Assembly: GCF_021608225.1 (NCBI RefSeq) | Contig: NZ_JAKIJS010000001.1 | Span: forward strand, 806,001-870,000 | Length of the DNA: 64,000 nucleotides | Direction of reading: 5' to 3' | Source: Pseudalkalibacillus berkeleyi | GTDB taxonomy: Bacteria > Bacillota > Bacilli > Bacillales > Fictibacillaceae | In this document: in pieces, positions 35,358 through 43,799 of the stretch | How positions within the stretch are numbered: the first letter of the stretch is position 1 | Layout of the letters: each line of letters opens with the position of its first letter | Made by a program: the position numbers and the translations under genes | Notes under the pieces: generated by a model | Seen by the model: only the letters and a program-made list of their open reading frames with translations | What the model was told of the DNA's origin: nothing | The model's database searches: none

Positions 35358-36554
35358 ATGGAGATTAGAACAATTGAAGAAAGTGAATTCAGGGATTTCT
35401 TAAAGATGGGGGAATTTGCTTTTCAATATAAACTATCTGAAGAAGCGATAAGTAAACGCAAGACTTTTATGCGTTTAAATGATTGCTGGGCACTTTTTGA
35501 AAATGGAGAAATGGCATCTAAACTTACTATTCATCCGATGGAGATTTGGCTTGGTGGGAAAGTAATGCCAATGGGAGGAATAGCAGGTGTGGCTACCTGG
35601 CCTGAACAACGACGAAAAGGCTTTGTAAAAGCTCTTATGAAAAAAGCACTGGAGCAAATGAAAATTAAAGGTCAATATGTTTCTATGCTTCATCCGTTTT
35701 CTTTTTCATTTTATAGGAAATATGGGTGGGAAATGACCCATACAACTATCAAGTATGAGATTAAGACTGATCAATTACCAAGATTGTCGTCTCAGTCTAA
35801 TGGATCTATCGAAAGAATTAAAAAAGAAAGTGATCGTCTTGATCAAATATACAACCGAATGGCGTGCAAGTATTCTGGAATGTTGAAAAGAACTGACGAT
35901 TGGTGGCATTACTCTATATTGGATAATGAATCCGATATGATAGCCGTCTATAAGGATGGAGACGGCGTGGACCAAGGGTATATGATATACAAGGTGAAAG
36001 AAAATCATATGGTGATTGATGAATGGGTATCGCTAACAAATGAGGCTAAGCTAAACATGTTGGATTTTGTAAGTAAGCATGATTCTATGATGAATAAAAT
36101 CACTATCCACGCTCCAGTGGATGAATCGTTTGCTTTCCTCATGGCAGATCCCAAGATTAATCAAGAAGTAAATTCATATTTCATGAGTCGTATTGTAGAT
36201 GTAAAGAGTTTTTTAGAGGAGTATCCATTTAAAGTTGAAAAGCTAAATCAACCGATCATCTTACAAGTTGTTGATTCATTTGCTGAATGGAATAATGGAA
36301 TTTTTATTATTAGAATAGATGAGGGTGGTGGACATAAAGTGGACTACCACCCACTTAAAGAGCATGCTACATGTTCACATGAGCCGAGTAACGTCATCCA
36401 ATGCGATATCAATACATTGAGTACGATGTTCTTTAATTATATGCGTCCATCAGATTTAGCCTTACAAGGTAACCTTTCAGGTAGCAAAACAAAAATTGAG
36501 CAAATTGAGATAGTGTTGGGAAATGCTAAGCCGTTTCTTTATGACTTCTTTTAA
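35358..36554 (+). CDS. Eis-type GNAT N-acetyltransferase
   Basis: 398 residues. N-terminal GNAT domain with GGIAGVATWPEQRRKGFVKALM (acetyl-CoA-binding motif A), then SMLHPFSFSFYRKYGWEM, then a second GNAT-like domain, and a C-terminal SCP2-like part with LSTMFFNYMRPSDLALQG. This three-part layout matches the Eis family, some of whose members acetylate aminoglycosides or peptides; substrate unknown. ATG start with AGGGGGT upstream. Sits alone between two terminators in the place where ctaG would be. Confidence 0.85.
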   Translation: MEIRTIEESEFRDFLKMGEFAFQYKLSEEAISKRKTFMRLNDCWALFENGEMASKLTIHPMEIWLGGKVMPMGGIAGVATWPEQRRKGFVKALMKKALEQMKIKGQYVSMLHPFSFSFYRKYGWEMTHTTIKYEIKTDQLPRLSSQSNGSIERIKKESDRLDQIYNRMACKYSGMLKRTDDWWHYSILDNESDMIAVYKDGDGVDQGYMIYKVKENHMVIDEWVSLTNEAKLNMLDFVSKHDSMMNKITIHAPVDESFAFLMADPKINQEVNSYFMSRIVDVKSFLEEYPFKVEKLNQPIILQVVDSFAEWNNGIFIIRIDEGGGHKVDYHPLKEHATCSHEPSNVIQCDINTLSTMFFNYMRPSDLALQGNLSGSKTKIEQIEIVLGNAKPFLYDFF

Positions 36555-36612
36555 ATGTACTCTAGTTAGCAAAGCATCACTAGGTGTATTCGCATTCCAC
36601 AAACTACAATAA

Positions 36613-36663
36613 GAAAAATCCGGTAGACGATAACGTCTGTTAAACGTTGTCTACCGGATTTTT
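36613..36663. terminator. Bidirectional terminator
   Basis: AAAAATCCGGTAGAC pairs with GTCTACCGGATTTTT, with an inner AACG/CGTT stem. Between convergent genes. Confidence 0.92.
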
Positions 36664-36667
36664 ACGT

Positions 36668-37729
36668 TCAAATTTTGAAATTCGTCTTAACGATTCCTGC
36701 TTCCCTCGCAGAGTTAAAGAGAATGATGAGAAGAGGTCCAACGATAAACCCAATTGGTCCAAGAATTTTCAAGCCTAAGTACATTGCAATTAACGTTGAG
36801 AGTGCAGATAATCCTATATGGTGGCCCATTACTTTCGGTTCTACAGTTCTACGTATAATGAGCAGAATGACTGCCAGGACTGCGAGCTTAGTTCCTAATA
36901 CAATATTACCGATTAATAAGTAATAGATTGCCCAGGGCCCGAGTATGATAATTGATCCAATGATAGGTATAAAATCAATGATCCAAATGATAAAAGCCAT
37001 TAAAAGTGCTACTTCTGGAACAATAATATACAAGCCAATTAAGGCTGCAACAAAGATCACAATGCTTAAAAGAAATTGTGCTTTCATAAATCCAAAAATG
37101 ACATAGGAGAGTCGAGTCGTCATGAAATGGACTTTCTCCGCAGACTTTTCAGTTAAATGAGCATAGAATCTTCGATGCAATCGTGGAAATTCTAGAAGGA
37201 AGAGAAATAAGGTAATTAAATATACTAGGATACTGACCAAATAACTTGGAATCAATGAGACAACTGAGGTGAGGGACTCGACATAATTTTTTTCTAGTAT
37301 TTTCCCTCTAATGGATTCAAGAAACTGGTCGACTTGACTGTTAATTTCACTCACAAACTCTTCTGGAAGGTCTTGTGCAGCATTTTCGAAATTTTGCTGT
37401 ATATCCTCCCATACATTGTTCATTTCAGTTATATAGGCAGGTGAATTTTCCACAAAGTTTATAGCTGATGTAACAACTTTTGTTACCAAAACATAACTGC
37501 CTAACCCCATCAAAACGACAAATAATGTGAAAACTATGAATACAGATAAGTTACGTTTGATAGGGAACCTTTTTTGAAACATTCTAACAGTAGGTTCTAA
37601 GATAAATGCTGTTATAAGGGCAAATACTATCGGTAAAGATATTGGTAATATCCATATGAATGCTGCAATTACAATTAGTGAGATCAATCCATATATAATC
37701 CAACGTTTTCGTGCTGAAAATGGTTTCAA
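36668..37729 (-). CDS. AI-2E / YtvI-type membrane protein
   Basis: 353 residues with about eight membrane segments and the family arrangement: two N-terminal segments, an extended amphipathic loop (about 85-165), then a C-terminal hydrophobic bundle with FIIWIIDFIPIIGSIIILGPWAIYYLLIG and VEPKVMGHHIGLSALSTLIAMYLGLKILGPIGFIVGPL. Similar to sporulation protein YtvI and the AI-2E exporter family; the transported substrate is unknown. TTG start with GGGGGA 5-6 nt upstream. An insertion relative to the B. subtilis ctaG-ylbA interval. Confidence 0.82.
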   Translation of the reverse strand: MKPFSARKRWIIYGLISLIVIAAFIWILPISLPIVFALITAFILEPTVRMFQKRFPIKRNLSVFIVFTLFVVLMGLGSYVLVTKVVTSAINFVENSPAYITEMNNVWEDIQQNFENAAQDLPEEFVSEINSQVDQFLESIRGKILEKNYVESLTSVVSLIPSYLVSILVYLITLFLFLLEFPRLHRRFYAHLTEKSAEKVHFMTTRLSYVIFGFMKAQFLLSIVIFVAALIGLYIIVPEVALLMAFIIWIIDFIPIIGSIIILGPWAIYYLLIGNIVLGTKLAVLAVILLIIRRTVEPKVMGHHIGLSALSTLIAMYLGLKILGPIGFIVGPLLIILFNSAREAGIVKTNFKI

Positions 37730-37873
37730 TATTGTCCCCCTTCCCTAAATAATCCTTACTTATATTATATGTGCAATGTGAAATAATGAACAGGTATCTG
37801 TAACAAAAAAATTCTCTAATCATTAAATGACTGCTTCATGATTAACATAGGACTCTGTGTACTCAAAAATTCT

Positions 37874-37910
37874 AAAAAAAAGGTCTGACGTAAGTAGCCA
37901 GACCTTTTTC
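37874..37910. terminator. Terminator after ylbA
   Basis: AAAAAGGTCTG / CAGACCTTTTT; minus direction fits ylbA, whose stop is about 75 bp away. Confidence 0.85.
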
Positions 37911-37985
37911 ATACGTAGAAAAGTATTTAAATTCTTATAAGTTGTCACACATTATTCACGACTACCTTAAGTTATGGGTAGCTTA

Positions 37986-38348
37986 TTAGTTCGTATGGTG
38001 CTTGTCGATCTCTTCTTTTAATTCATTGAGTAGTTTCTTACAAGCGTTCACAATTTGTTTCGGAAAGTCTTCATCATACTCTACACCATGAGGGTAATAA
38101 TGCTTCCCTAAGTATGGCTCCATCACTTTAATCATAGCATGAGAAGTTTCAACTTCACCTTCCACTGCATAACAAGGAACGCGTAAATAGAATACTTCAC
38201 CATTGTCCATATTTTCAAACTTATAATCGTATGTAATTCGTTCGTAGTCCCACTGTCCTGCACGAACAAATCCTACTTCATTCATCAAATGCTCAAGCAT
38301 TTCGAAATCCAGCATTTTACCGGCTAAGCCGATTTCTTCAAATTTCAT
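37986..38348 (-). CDS. ylbA: YlbA, YugN-like protein
   Basis: 120 soluble residues with GQWDYERITYDYKF, YYLRVP-type strand (here FYLRVPCYAVEGEVE) and GKHYYPHGVEYDEDFP, characteristic of the YugN-like family of Bacillales. Position ahead of ylbB/ylbC matches ylbA. ATG start with GGAGGATATCTC upstream. Function unknown. Confidence 0.82.
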   Translation of the reverse strand: MKFEEIGLAGKMLDFEMLEHLMNEVGFVRAGQWDYERITYDYKFENMDNGEVFYLRVPCYAVEGEVETSHAMIKVMEPYLGKHYYPHGVEYDEDFPKQIVNACKKLLNELKEEIDKHHTN

Positions 38349-38509
38349 GAGATATCCTCCACATCCTTCGATATGTTCTTTCCTTCATAATAATAGTACG
38401 AAACTGATAAAGATGCAATCTTTCCAGGCAGTATTTGAAATAAATTGTAATGAAATTTGAAAAGAAAATGAAAAATTGGTCAAACTAACGATGAAATGGA
38501 GGAGATGAT

Positions 38510-39127
38510 ATGAAAAAATGGTGGATAATATTATTAGCATTACTCGTCAGCTTGTCACTTTATTCGCCTACACAAGCTCAGAGTCAATCCGTTCACATCG
38601 TTAAGTCTGGTGATACACTATGGAAAATTTCAAAGTGGTTTCAAATAGGTTTATCTGAAATCATTAATGCTAACCCGCAAATTAAGAATCCAGATTTGAT
38701 TTATCCTGGTGATAAAGTGGTTGTACCTCGGAAACAACAGATTAAGCAGGTTGAATATGAGGTAATCAAACTAACGAATCAAAAACGGGCAGAAAATGGG
38801 TTAGGACCATTAAAAGCTGATTGGCAATTATCACGTGTAGCGAGATATAAATCCAATGATATGAAAAATAATGGATACTTCTCTCACCAATCCCCAACGT
38901 ATGGAAGTCCATTTGAGATGATGCGAGAATTTAATGTAAATTATTCATCAGCAGGAGAAAATATTGCAATGGGACAAACTTCTGCACAAGCCGTTGTTGA
39001 TGCTTGGATGAAAAGTCCAGGTCATCGGAAGAATATCCTGAGCTCTAACTATACTTATATTGGCGTTGGGTATGCAAAGGGTGGCTCCGGGAGGTATTAC
39101 TGGACACAAATGTTCATTAGAAAGTAG
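38510..39127 (+). CDS. Secreted LysM and CAP-domain protein
   Basis: 205 residues. Signal peptide 1-24 (cut near QAQS), one LysM domain (about 28-73; HIVKSGDTLWKISKWFQIGLSEIINANPQI), and a CAP/SCP domain (about 80-205) with the conserved His (YFSHQSP), SAGENIA and HRKNILSSNYTYIGVGYA. It should bind peptidoglycan and sit in the wall or spore. Similar to YkwD-type proteins. ATG start with GGAGGAGA upstream. Only 8 bp before ylbB, so cotranscribed; ylbC downstream encodes a second CAP protein. Confidence 0.88.
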   Translation: MKKWWIILLALLVSLSLYSPTQAQSQSVHIVKSGDTLWKISKWFQIGLSEIINANPQIKNPDLIYPGDKVVVPRKQQIKQVEYEVIKLTNQKRAENGLGPLKADWQLSRVARYKSNDMKNNGYFSHQSPTYGSPFEMMREFNVNYSSAGENIAMGQTSAQAVVDAWMKSPGHRKNILSSNYTYIGVGYAKGGSGRYYWTQMFIRK

Positions 39128-39135
39128 GAGTGAAA

Positions 39136-39573
39136 GTGAAACAACTAAGTGAAATAATGACGACTAAGGTTGATTACTGTACAACTTTGGATAATGTTTA
39201 TGAAGCCGCTGTCAAAATGAAGAATGATCATGTTGGTGCGATTCCTGTTTGTGAAAATGAAAAGTTAGTAGGTATGATTACTGATAGAGATATTGTAATC
39301 AGAGGCGTAGCCGAAAAAAGACCTAACGCATCTAAAATCACAGACGTAATGAGTGACCAAATAATTACGGGGACCCCAGACATGTCGATTGAAGAAGCTA
39401 TGCAATTAATGATGGAGCATGATATACGTAGGTTACCTGTTGTTGAGCAAAGTCAATTAGTAGGTATTGTATCGTTAGGTGATTTGGCTACCCATCAAGA
39501 AAGTAATCAACAAGCTGGAATTGCACTTAGCGATATTTCAAGCGCAGAACCCGATCAACATAGTCACCATTAA
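39136..39573 (+). CDS. ylbB: CBS-domain pair protein YlbB
   Basis: 145 residues made of two CBS motifs (MTTKVDYCTTLDNV..., MVTDRD-like MITDRDIVIRG, then MSDQIITGTPDMSIEEAMQLMMEHDIRRLPVVE), probably binding an adenine nucleotide as a sensor. GTG 39136 chosen, since AGGAGTGAAA precedes it (MKQLSEIMTT); the GTG at 39130 lies inside that site. The His-rich tail ends DQHSHH. Confidence 0.85.
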   Translation: MKQLSEIMTTKVDYCTTLDNVYEAAVKMKNDHVGAIPVCENEKLVGMITDRDIVIRGVAEKRPNASKITDVMSDQIITGTPDMSIEEAMQLMMEHDIRRLPVVEQSQLVGIVSLGDLATHQESNQQAGIALSDISSAEPDQHSHH

Positions 39574-39576
39574 ACT

Positions 39577-39615
39577 AAGGTTAACTCTTCCTCTTTAGGA
39601 GAGTTAACCTTTTTG
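39577..39615 (+). terminator. Terminator of ylbB
   Basis: AAGGTTAACTCT / AGAGTTAACCTT, then TTT. Confidence 0.9.
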
Positions 39616-39740
39616 TATGTAAACGTGCGTTGCTGAATAGAATGTATAACAAGCTTACTCAGCTTCAATGGATAGACATATGAATTGCTTTCATGTAATG
39701 TTTAAGTAACTATACTTATGTACGTAATGGGGAGGATAAT

Positions 39741-40793
39741 ATGAGGAGCATTGGCTTGATTATCGTTATAGCAGTGATCATGTTCGGTATTAGTATCGTT
39801 TACGATGATCTAAAATATCTCCCAGAAATATCGGAATCATATGAACAGGAAAGACAAAATAAAAGCAAACAAAATGTAGAAGATGAGAAGAATATAGATC
39901 TCCCCAAAGAGGGTATGGTTCAGTTCATGTCTATGAATCAAGACGAGCTCATTACCAAAATTGGTGAACCCGATCAAATCGATCCAACAAGATATGGCTA
40001 TCAATGGTGGACTTATCAAACCGAAAGCTCTGATCAATACATCCAATTCGGAATGGATAAGGGAGTGATTGTATCGATATTTGTACTAGGTAATGGTGTA
40101 GATATTTCACCATTGAAAATCGGTCAAAAAGTGTCAGAGATCAAAAAGTTTGTAAATATTGATAATCAAGTTTCAATGAATGTTGACGGAAATCATCTTC
40201 GATTTGATTTAACAAAGGAAGAGGTTCGTTCTAGACCTTTGGTTGAATTTGACGGCGTATGGGCGCAGCTATACATTGATACGTTCAAAAATTCTTTAGT
40301 CGGTGTAAGATACATGAATCCGAACGTACTGGCGGTGCAAAGACCTTATTCGCTTGAATATAGAGGAGAATTAATAGAGAGTCCTAAATTAACGGATGAA
40401 GACATAGTGAAAGTGCAAAATGCGGAAAAGAAGCAAGTGTTTAATATAACGAACATCATTCGAAAACAATATGGAGTATCACCATTAAAGTGGCATGAAC
40501 AGGTTGCTAAAGTTGCCTTTGGACATAGTAAGGAAATGAATATAGAACAATACTTTTCACATGAGTCTCCTATATCGGGGACATTATCTGACCGATTAGA
40601 AAAAGGAGATGTGAAATATGTTCAGGCAGGTGAGAACATAGCCGCAAATTATATTGATGGGATTGCGGCTGTGTATGGTTGGTTGAATAGTGAAGGTCAC
40701 AGGAAAGCAATGTTAAGTGAGGACTTTACCCATTTAGGAGTAGGAGTATATGAGAAACATTATACTCAAAACTTCATCGTGCCCTTTGAATAA
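39741..40793 (+). CDS. ylbC: YlbC, membrane-anchored CAP-domain protein
   Basis: 350 residues. N-terminal membrane anchor (1-20), CAP-associated beta domain (about 60-190; IGEPDQIDPTRYGYQWWTYQ), then a CAP/SCP domain (about 230-345) with YFSHESPISGT, QAGENIAANYIDG and HRKAMLSEDFTHLGVGV. Probably exposed outside the membrane; CAP domains of bacteria are mostly of unknown activity. ATG start with GGGGAGGA upstream. Confidence 0.9.
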   Translation: MRSIGLIIVIAVIMFGISIVYDDLKYLPEISESYEQERQNKSKQNVEDEKNIDLPKEGMVQFMSMNQDELITKIGEPDQIDPTRYGYQWWTYQTESSDQYIQFGMDKGVIVSIFVLGNGVDISPLKIGQKVSEIKKFVNIDNQVSMNVDGNHLRFDLTKEEVRSRPLVEFDGVWAQLYIDTFKNSLVGVRYMNPNVLAVQRPYSLEYRGELIESPKLTDEDIVKVQNAEKKQVFNITNIIRKQYGVSPLKWHEQVAKVAFGHSKEMNIEQYFSHESPISGTLSDRLEKGDVKYVQAGENIAANYIDGIAAVYGWLNSEGHRKAMLSEDFTHLGVGVYEKHYTQNFIVPFE

Positions 40794-40820
40794 ACAAATG
40801 ACAATCATAAAGATCAATGA

Positions 40821-40866
40821 AGGAAAGATTGACCTATTATTTGAAATGGTTAATCTTTCTTTTTTG
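40821..40866. terminator. Terminator shared by ylbC and the thioesterase gene
   Basis: AAAGATTGACC / GGTTAATCTTT then CTTTTTT. The thioesterase stop codon lies inside the right arm. Confidence 0.75.
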
Positions 40867-41353
40867 TTCTAGGAATTAAATAGAAGCTTCCAGACGCTGC
40901 AACTATAAGTGTCCCTTTATCATTATATATTTTAGCTTCTGTTACAGACGTTTTTGAACCTAGGTGAAGAATTTTTGCTTCACATCTTAGTTCATTCCCT
41001 ACTCCGGGAGCTATGTAATTCAATTTCATTTCAGACGTCACAGCAACCACTTCATGCGATATTTTACGATTGACGAGGGTACCCATAGCTGTATCAGCTA
41101 ATGTAGCTGTGAATCCCCCATGAACGATGTCCACTGAATTATGAAGAAATGGAGAAATCGGAATGCTCATAATTAGAACATCGTTTCTTATCTCCATGCT
41201 GGTTTTCATGAAGCTGGTAATGTAAGTTGTGTAAAGGCCTTCATTCTTGTCATGAATGCCTTCTAATATTTGATAAATAACACCTTTATCTTCATCTGAA
41301 GCATGAGTAAGTAGTCCATTCATTTTCTTTATAATTTTATTATCCATTCCCAT
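40850..41353 (-). CDS. PaaI-type hotdog thioesterase
   Basis: 167 residues. Hotdog-fold acyl-CoA thioesterase with the family core HNSVDIVHGGFTATLADTAMGTL (catalytic HGG then the Asp) and VAVTSEMKLNYIAPGVGNELRCEAKILHLGSKTSVTEAKIYNDKGTLI. An N-terminal helical extension of about 45 residues is longer than the minimal domain. Acyl substrate unknown. ATG start with AAAGAGGAAAT upstream. Insertion between ylbC and ylbD relative to B. subtilis. Confidence 0.85.
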   Translation of the reverse strand: MGMDNKIIKKMNGLLTHASDEDKGVIYQILEGIHDKNEGLYTTYITSFMKTSMEIRNDVLIMSIPISPFLHNSVDIVHGGFTATLADTAMGTLVNRKISHEVVAVTSEMKLNYIAPGVGNELRCEAKILHLGSKTSVTEAKIYNDKGTLIVAASGSFYLIPRTKKKD

Positions 41354-41498
41354 ATCATTTCCTCTTTTCTATACATACACATAAGGATAGTGTATCAATG
41401 AAAAAATAACTTCCGCAACTATAAAATAGGCGAACATATTACGGTCTATCAATGTACTATATACTGTAGGCTTGAGTTGAACGTAATGGGGAGGCATT

Positions 41499-41912
41499 AT
41501 GGTGAGTAAGCAAGCGAACAATAATGAAAAGGTCGAACAATTCAAGATGTTTGTACGCTCACACCCTGGATTAATCGATCATGTTAAGAACGGTGACCAG
41601 TCATGGCAAGATGTTTTTACTGAATGGAACCTATTAGGTGAAGACCATGAACAATGGGGGAAATATATTGAGCGTAAGATTGGCGTAGCAAGCAAGAAAG
41701 CCAAGAAAAAAACAAATAGTGTCAATGATTTATCTGTCGGTGAATTACTAAACATGTTCAAAAACCTTGATATTGAAGAGGTTAGAGACTATGTTTCTCA
41801 ATTTAGTTCCGCGGTTACTGGCATTCAAGATGTGCTATCACAATTCCAATCCAAAGGACCGACAAGGCCACCAATGAACAGTCATCCATTTAATCAATAT
41901 TTTAAAGATTAA
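41499..41912 (+). CDS. ylbD: YlbD, putative spore coat protein
   Basis: 137 residues, helical, with FKMFVRSHPGLIDHVKNGDQSWQDVFTEWNLLGEDHEQW as in YlbD of B. subtilis, where it is annotated as a coat protein. The Pro-rich tail ends in NQYFKD. ATG 41499 or GTG 41502; GGGGAGG upstream fits both. 18 bp before ylbE. Confidence 0.85.
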   Translation: MVSKQANNNEKVEQFKMFVRSHPGLIDHVKNGDQSWQDVFTEWNLLGEDHEQWGKYIERKIGVASKKAKKKTNSVNDLSVGELLNMFKNLDIEEVRDYVSQFSSAVTGIQDVLSQFQSKGPTRPPMNSHPFNQYFKD

Positions 41913-41930
41913 GGTAAGGGAGCCTGAAAC

Positions 41931-42158
41931 ATGCGTAGGGAAATCATTGATTACTTAGATCAACGTCCAGATTTGAAATATATGATAAGGGAACAACCTG
42001 ACTGGTATAGGAAGTTGTCGAGAAATCCAGCATCAATACAAGAACTTGATGAAGAAGCGAAAACGTTCTATGGTCAAACCTTTGGTCAGAGAATTGACAA
42101 ATTAAGTGGACAAATCGAATCCATTTCTCGTCTTGTACAGTTATTCGGCAAACAATAA
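41931..42158 (+). CDS. ylbE: YlbE-like protein
   Basis: 75 residues: YLDQRPDLKYMIREQPDWYRKLSRNP, then TFYGQTFGQRIDKLSGQI. Matches the YlbE family; function unknown. Pairs with ylbD in one transcription unit. AAGGGAG upstream of the ATG. Confidence 0.85.
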   Translation: MRREIIDYLDQRPDLKYMIREQPDWYRKLSRNPASIQELDEEAKTFYGQTFGQRIDKLSGQIESISRLVQLFGKQ

Positions 42159-42159
42159 T

Positions 42160-42226
42160 CAAGGTTGACTCAAAGTAAAGTGTTTAATACCTAGTTGGTA
42201 TTTAGCACTTGTGAGTCAACCTTTTT
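42160..42226 (+). terminator. Long three-part terminator of ylbDE
   Basis: AAGGTTGACTCA pairs with TGAGTCAACCTT; inside it AAGTG/CACTT and AATACC/GGTATT stack towards a TAGTT loop. Followed by TTT. About 67 nt in all. Confidence 0.88.
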
Positions 42227-42276
42227 GCTGTTGTACAAGCTATATGGATATTTTACTATCATCTCGTGAAAAATAC

Positions 42277-42297
42277 CGGGTGAGGAGGTGTCACCCG
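42277..42297 (+). promoter_or_regulatory. Hairpin presenting the Shine-Dalgarno sequence in its loop
   Basis: CGGGTGA (42277-42283) pairs perfectly with TCACCCG (42291-42297), and the 7-nt loop is GGAGGTG, the ribosome binding site of the lipoprotein gene whose ATG is at 42301. Such a structure could control translation start. Confidence 0.7.
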
Positions 42298-42300
42298 TTC

Positions 42301-42720
42301 ATGGTTAAACGTTTATTTGCGAGTTGTATATGTTTAGGGCTGTTAGTAGGATGCCAATTAGGCAATCAAGAAAAGTTGCAAGTGGTAAATGTGAATGGTA
42401 ATCCAGACTCATTTCAAGCATTGGCGGTTACAAATTCAAAAGTATCGATGACACTACGACATATGATTACGGACAATGATCTCTTTGTAGAGTGTTATAT
42501 TCCTGACTTTAAGTTTACGGATCATAGTAATGACCAATCTGAAGGTGCAGGGTATCTCAAAGTGTCAGTTGACCATCAAAAAGCCTTTTCCGTTAATAAA
42601 GCAGCATTCATTGTAAAGGACTTATCGAAAGGGAATCATCATATTAGTGTTATGTTGGTTAATGCCAATGGAAAGAAAATTAAAGGTATGGAGAAACAAT
42701 TTTTTGTAAACATACCATAA
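42301..42720 (+). CDS. Small lipoprotein with beta-sandwich-like domain, unknown
   Basis: 139 residues. Lipobox LLVGC (C18) after a short basic start. The mature part looks like a small beta sandwich: MTLRHMITDNDLFVECYIPDFKF, then GAGYLKVSVDHQKAFSVNKAAFIVKDLSKGNHHISVMLVNANGKKI. The last pattern recalls secreted Ig-like or copper-handling accessory domains, but I do not recognise a family. ATG 42301 follows the hairpin-borne GGAGGTG. Inserted between ylbE and ylbF relative to B. subtilis. Confidence 0.75.
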   Translation: MVKRLFASCICLGLLVGCQLGNQEKLQVVNVNGNPDSFQALAVTNSKVSMTLRHMITDNDLFVECYIPDFKFTDHSNDQSEGAGYLKVSVDHQKAFSVNKAAFIVKDLSKGNHHISVMLVNANGKKIKGMEKQFFVNIP

Positions 42721-42828
42721 ACCCTTGGGCGTTGTTCGGGCAACAAATTTAGTCAGAAACATGGAAATGTATACCTTAAGTATGGCATAATGAAAGCAGA
42801 CCCAAAGATAAGGGTGGAGGTGTACGTA

Positions 42829-43269
42829 ATGCTTGCAACAATTGAAGGAATTGAAATATTAGATGGAGCAGATGAATTAGCATCCATTGTCGTTCAATCA
42901 GATACTGCAAAAAAATATAAAGAAGCGAAGAAAAATCTTCTCCAAGATAAAGAAGCACAGAGGTTGATCTACGAATTTAGTAAGATGAAAGAGAAGTATG
43001 AAGAAGTACAACGATTCGGTAAATATCATCCTGAGTATAAAACAGTTTCAACAGACATTAGAGTGTTGAAACGTGACATTGATTTGATTCACACTGTGTC
43101 AGATTTCAAGAAGGCTGAGAAGGAATTAGAGAAGCTCCTAAATGAAATTAGTGGCATTTTAGCTGGACAAGTATCTAAGAACATTAAAGTACCAACAGGG
43201 AATCCGTTCTTTGATAATATGTCCTGTGGCGGAGGCTGTGGCTCCGGTGGTTCTTGCGGGTGTGGTTAA
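42829..43269 (+). CDS. ylbF: YlbF/RicF, subunit of the Y-complex
   Basis: 146 residues. Helical YlbF/YmcA domain with VQRFGKYHPEYK and FKKAEKELEKLL, then VPTGNPFFDNMSCGGGCGSGG, ending in a cysteine cluster (C at five positions in the last 18 residues). In B. subtilis it joins YmcA and YaaT in a Fe-S-containing complex that directs RNase Y cleavage and supports competence, biofilm and sporulation. ATG 42829 follows GGAGGTG; earlier in-frame codons are not needed. Own terminator. Confidence 0.93.
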   Translation: MLATIEGIEILDGADELASIVVQSDTAKKYKEAKKNLLQDKEAQRLIYEFSKMKEKYEEVQRFGKYHPEYKTVSTDIRVLKRDIDLIHTVSDFKKAEKELEKLLNEISGILAGQVSKNIKVPTGNPFFDNMSCGGGCGSGGSCGCG

Positions 43270-43278
43270 TCCAATATG

Positions 43279-43319
43279 AAAGAAAGAGGAAGGGCTACCA
43301 AGCACCTTCCTCTTTCTTA
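43279..43319 (+). terminator. Terminator of ylbF
   Basis: AAAGAAAGAGGAAGG / CCTTCCTCTTTCTT, 14-bp stem. Confidence 0.85.
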
Positions 43320-43384
43320 TTGTGGTTTAGTTATAGGCATTGTCGACTTTTCTACAAGACTTCAACAGTATTCTTTACCGGGGC

Positions 43385-43705
43385 TTAATTTCTAAATCGA
43401 ATACAATCATGGCAGAAGTTTCCACAACAAAACATTTTTTCTTGTGGAACAAAGAACCTACATCGGTAAACATGGCTATGCTGATCTTTTCGTACAAATA
43501 TTGCTTCAAAATGCAATCTCTTACCTTTCATTGATTGAACAGCAGCTGTCTCAATGATCTTCTTCATCTCTTTATTTTCAATTTCGTCGGATACACTTAA
43601 ATATAAGAATGGCGTACCAGCCATATGTGTTTTTTTCACATCATCAATAGGTTGTGCTTGATTTAAGTGATCAATAAATGTTGCCCAAACCTGATCTAGA
43701 ACCAT
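43385..43705 (-). CDS. Cys-rich-tailed small protein, unknown
   Basis: 106 residues. The body is alpha/beta (DQVWATFIDHLNQAQPIDD, GTPFLYLSVSDEIENKEM, HFEAIFVRKDQHSHVYRCRFFV), and the tail has C93, C94, C98 and C101 (MFCCGNFCHDC), a possible metal or Fe-S site. Start at ATG 43703-43705, with AAGGTGAG 7 nt upstream. Not known to me from B. subtilis; it lies between ylbF, which also ends in cysteines, and ylbG. Confidence 0.65.
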   Translation of the reverse strand: MVLDQVWATFIDHLNQAQPIDDVKKTHMAGTPFLYLSVSDEIENKEMKKIIETAAVQSMKGKRLHFEAIFVRKDQHSHVYRCRFFVPQEKMFCCGNFCHDCIRFRN

Positions 43706-43799
43706 TACACCACTCACCTTGAAAAATCTAAATATAAATTGCCTATACATTGAATTTCGTGCTAGACTGAATGAAAAAAGTAATAAAGGAGTTTGGGGT

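Noticed and set aside
43340-43534. 64-residue plus-strand open frame downstream of ylbF
   Set aside because: Lies opposite the Cys-tailed minus-strand gene, after the ylbF terminator, without a ribosome binding site.
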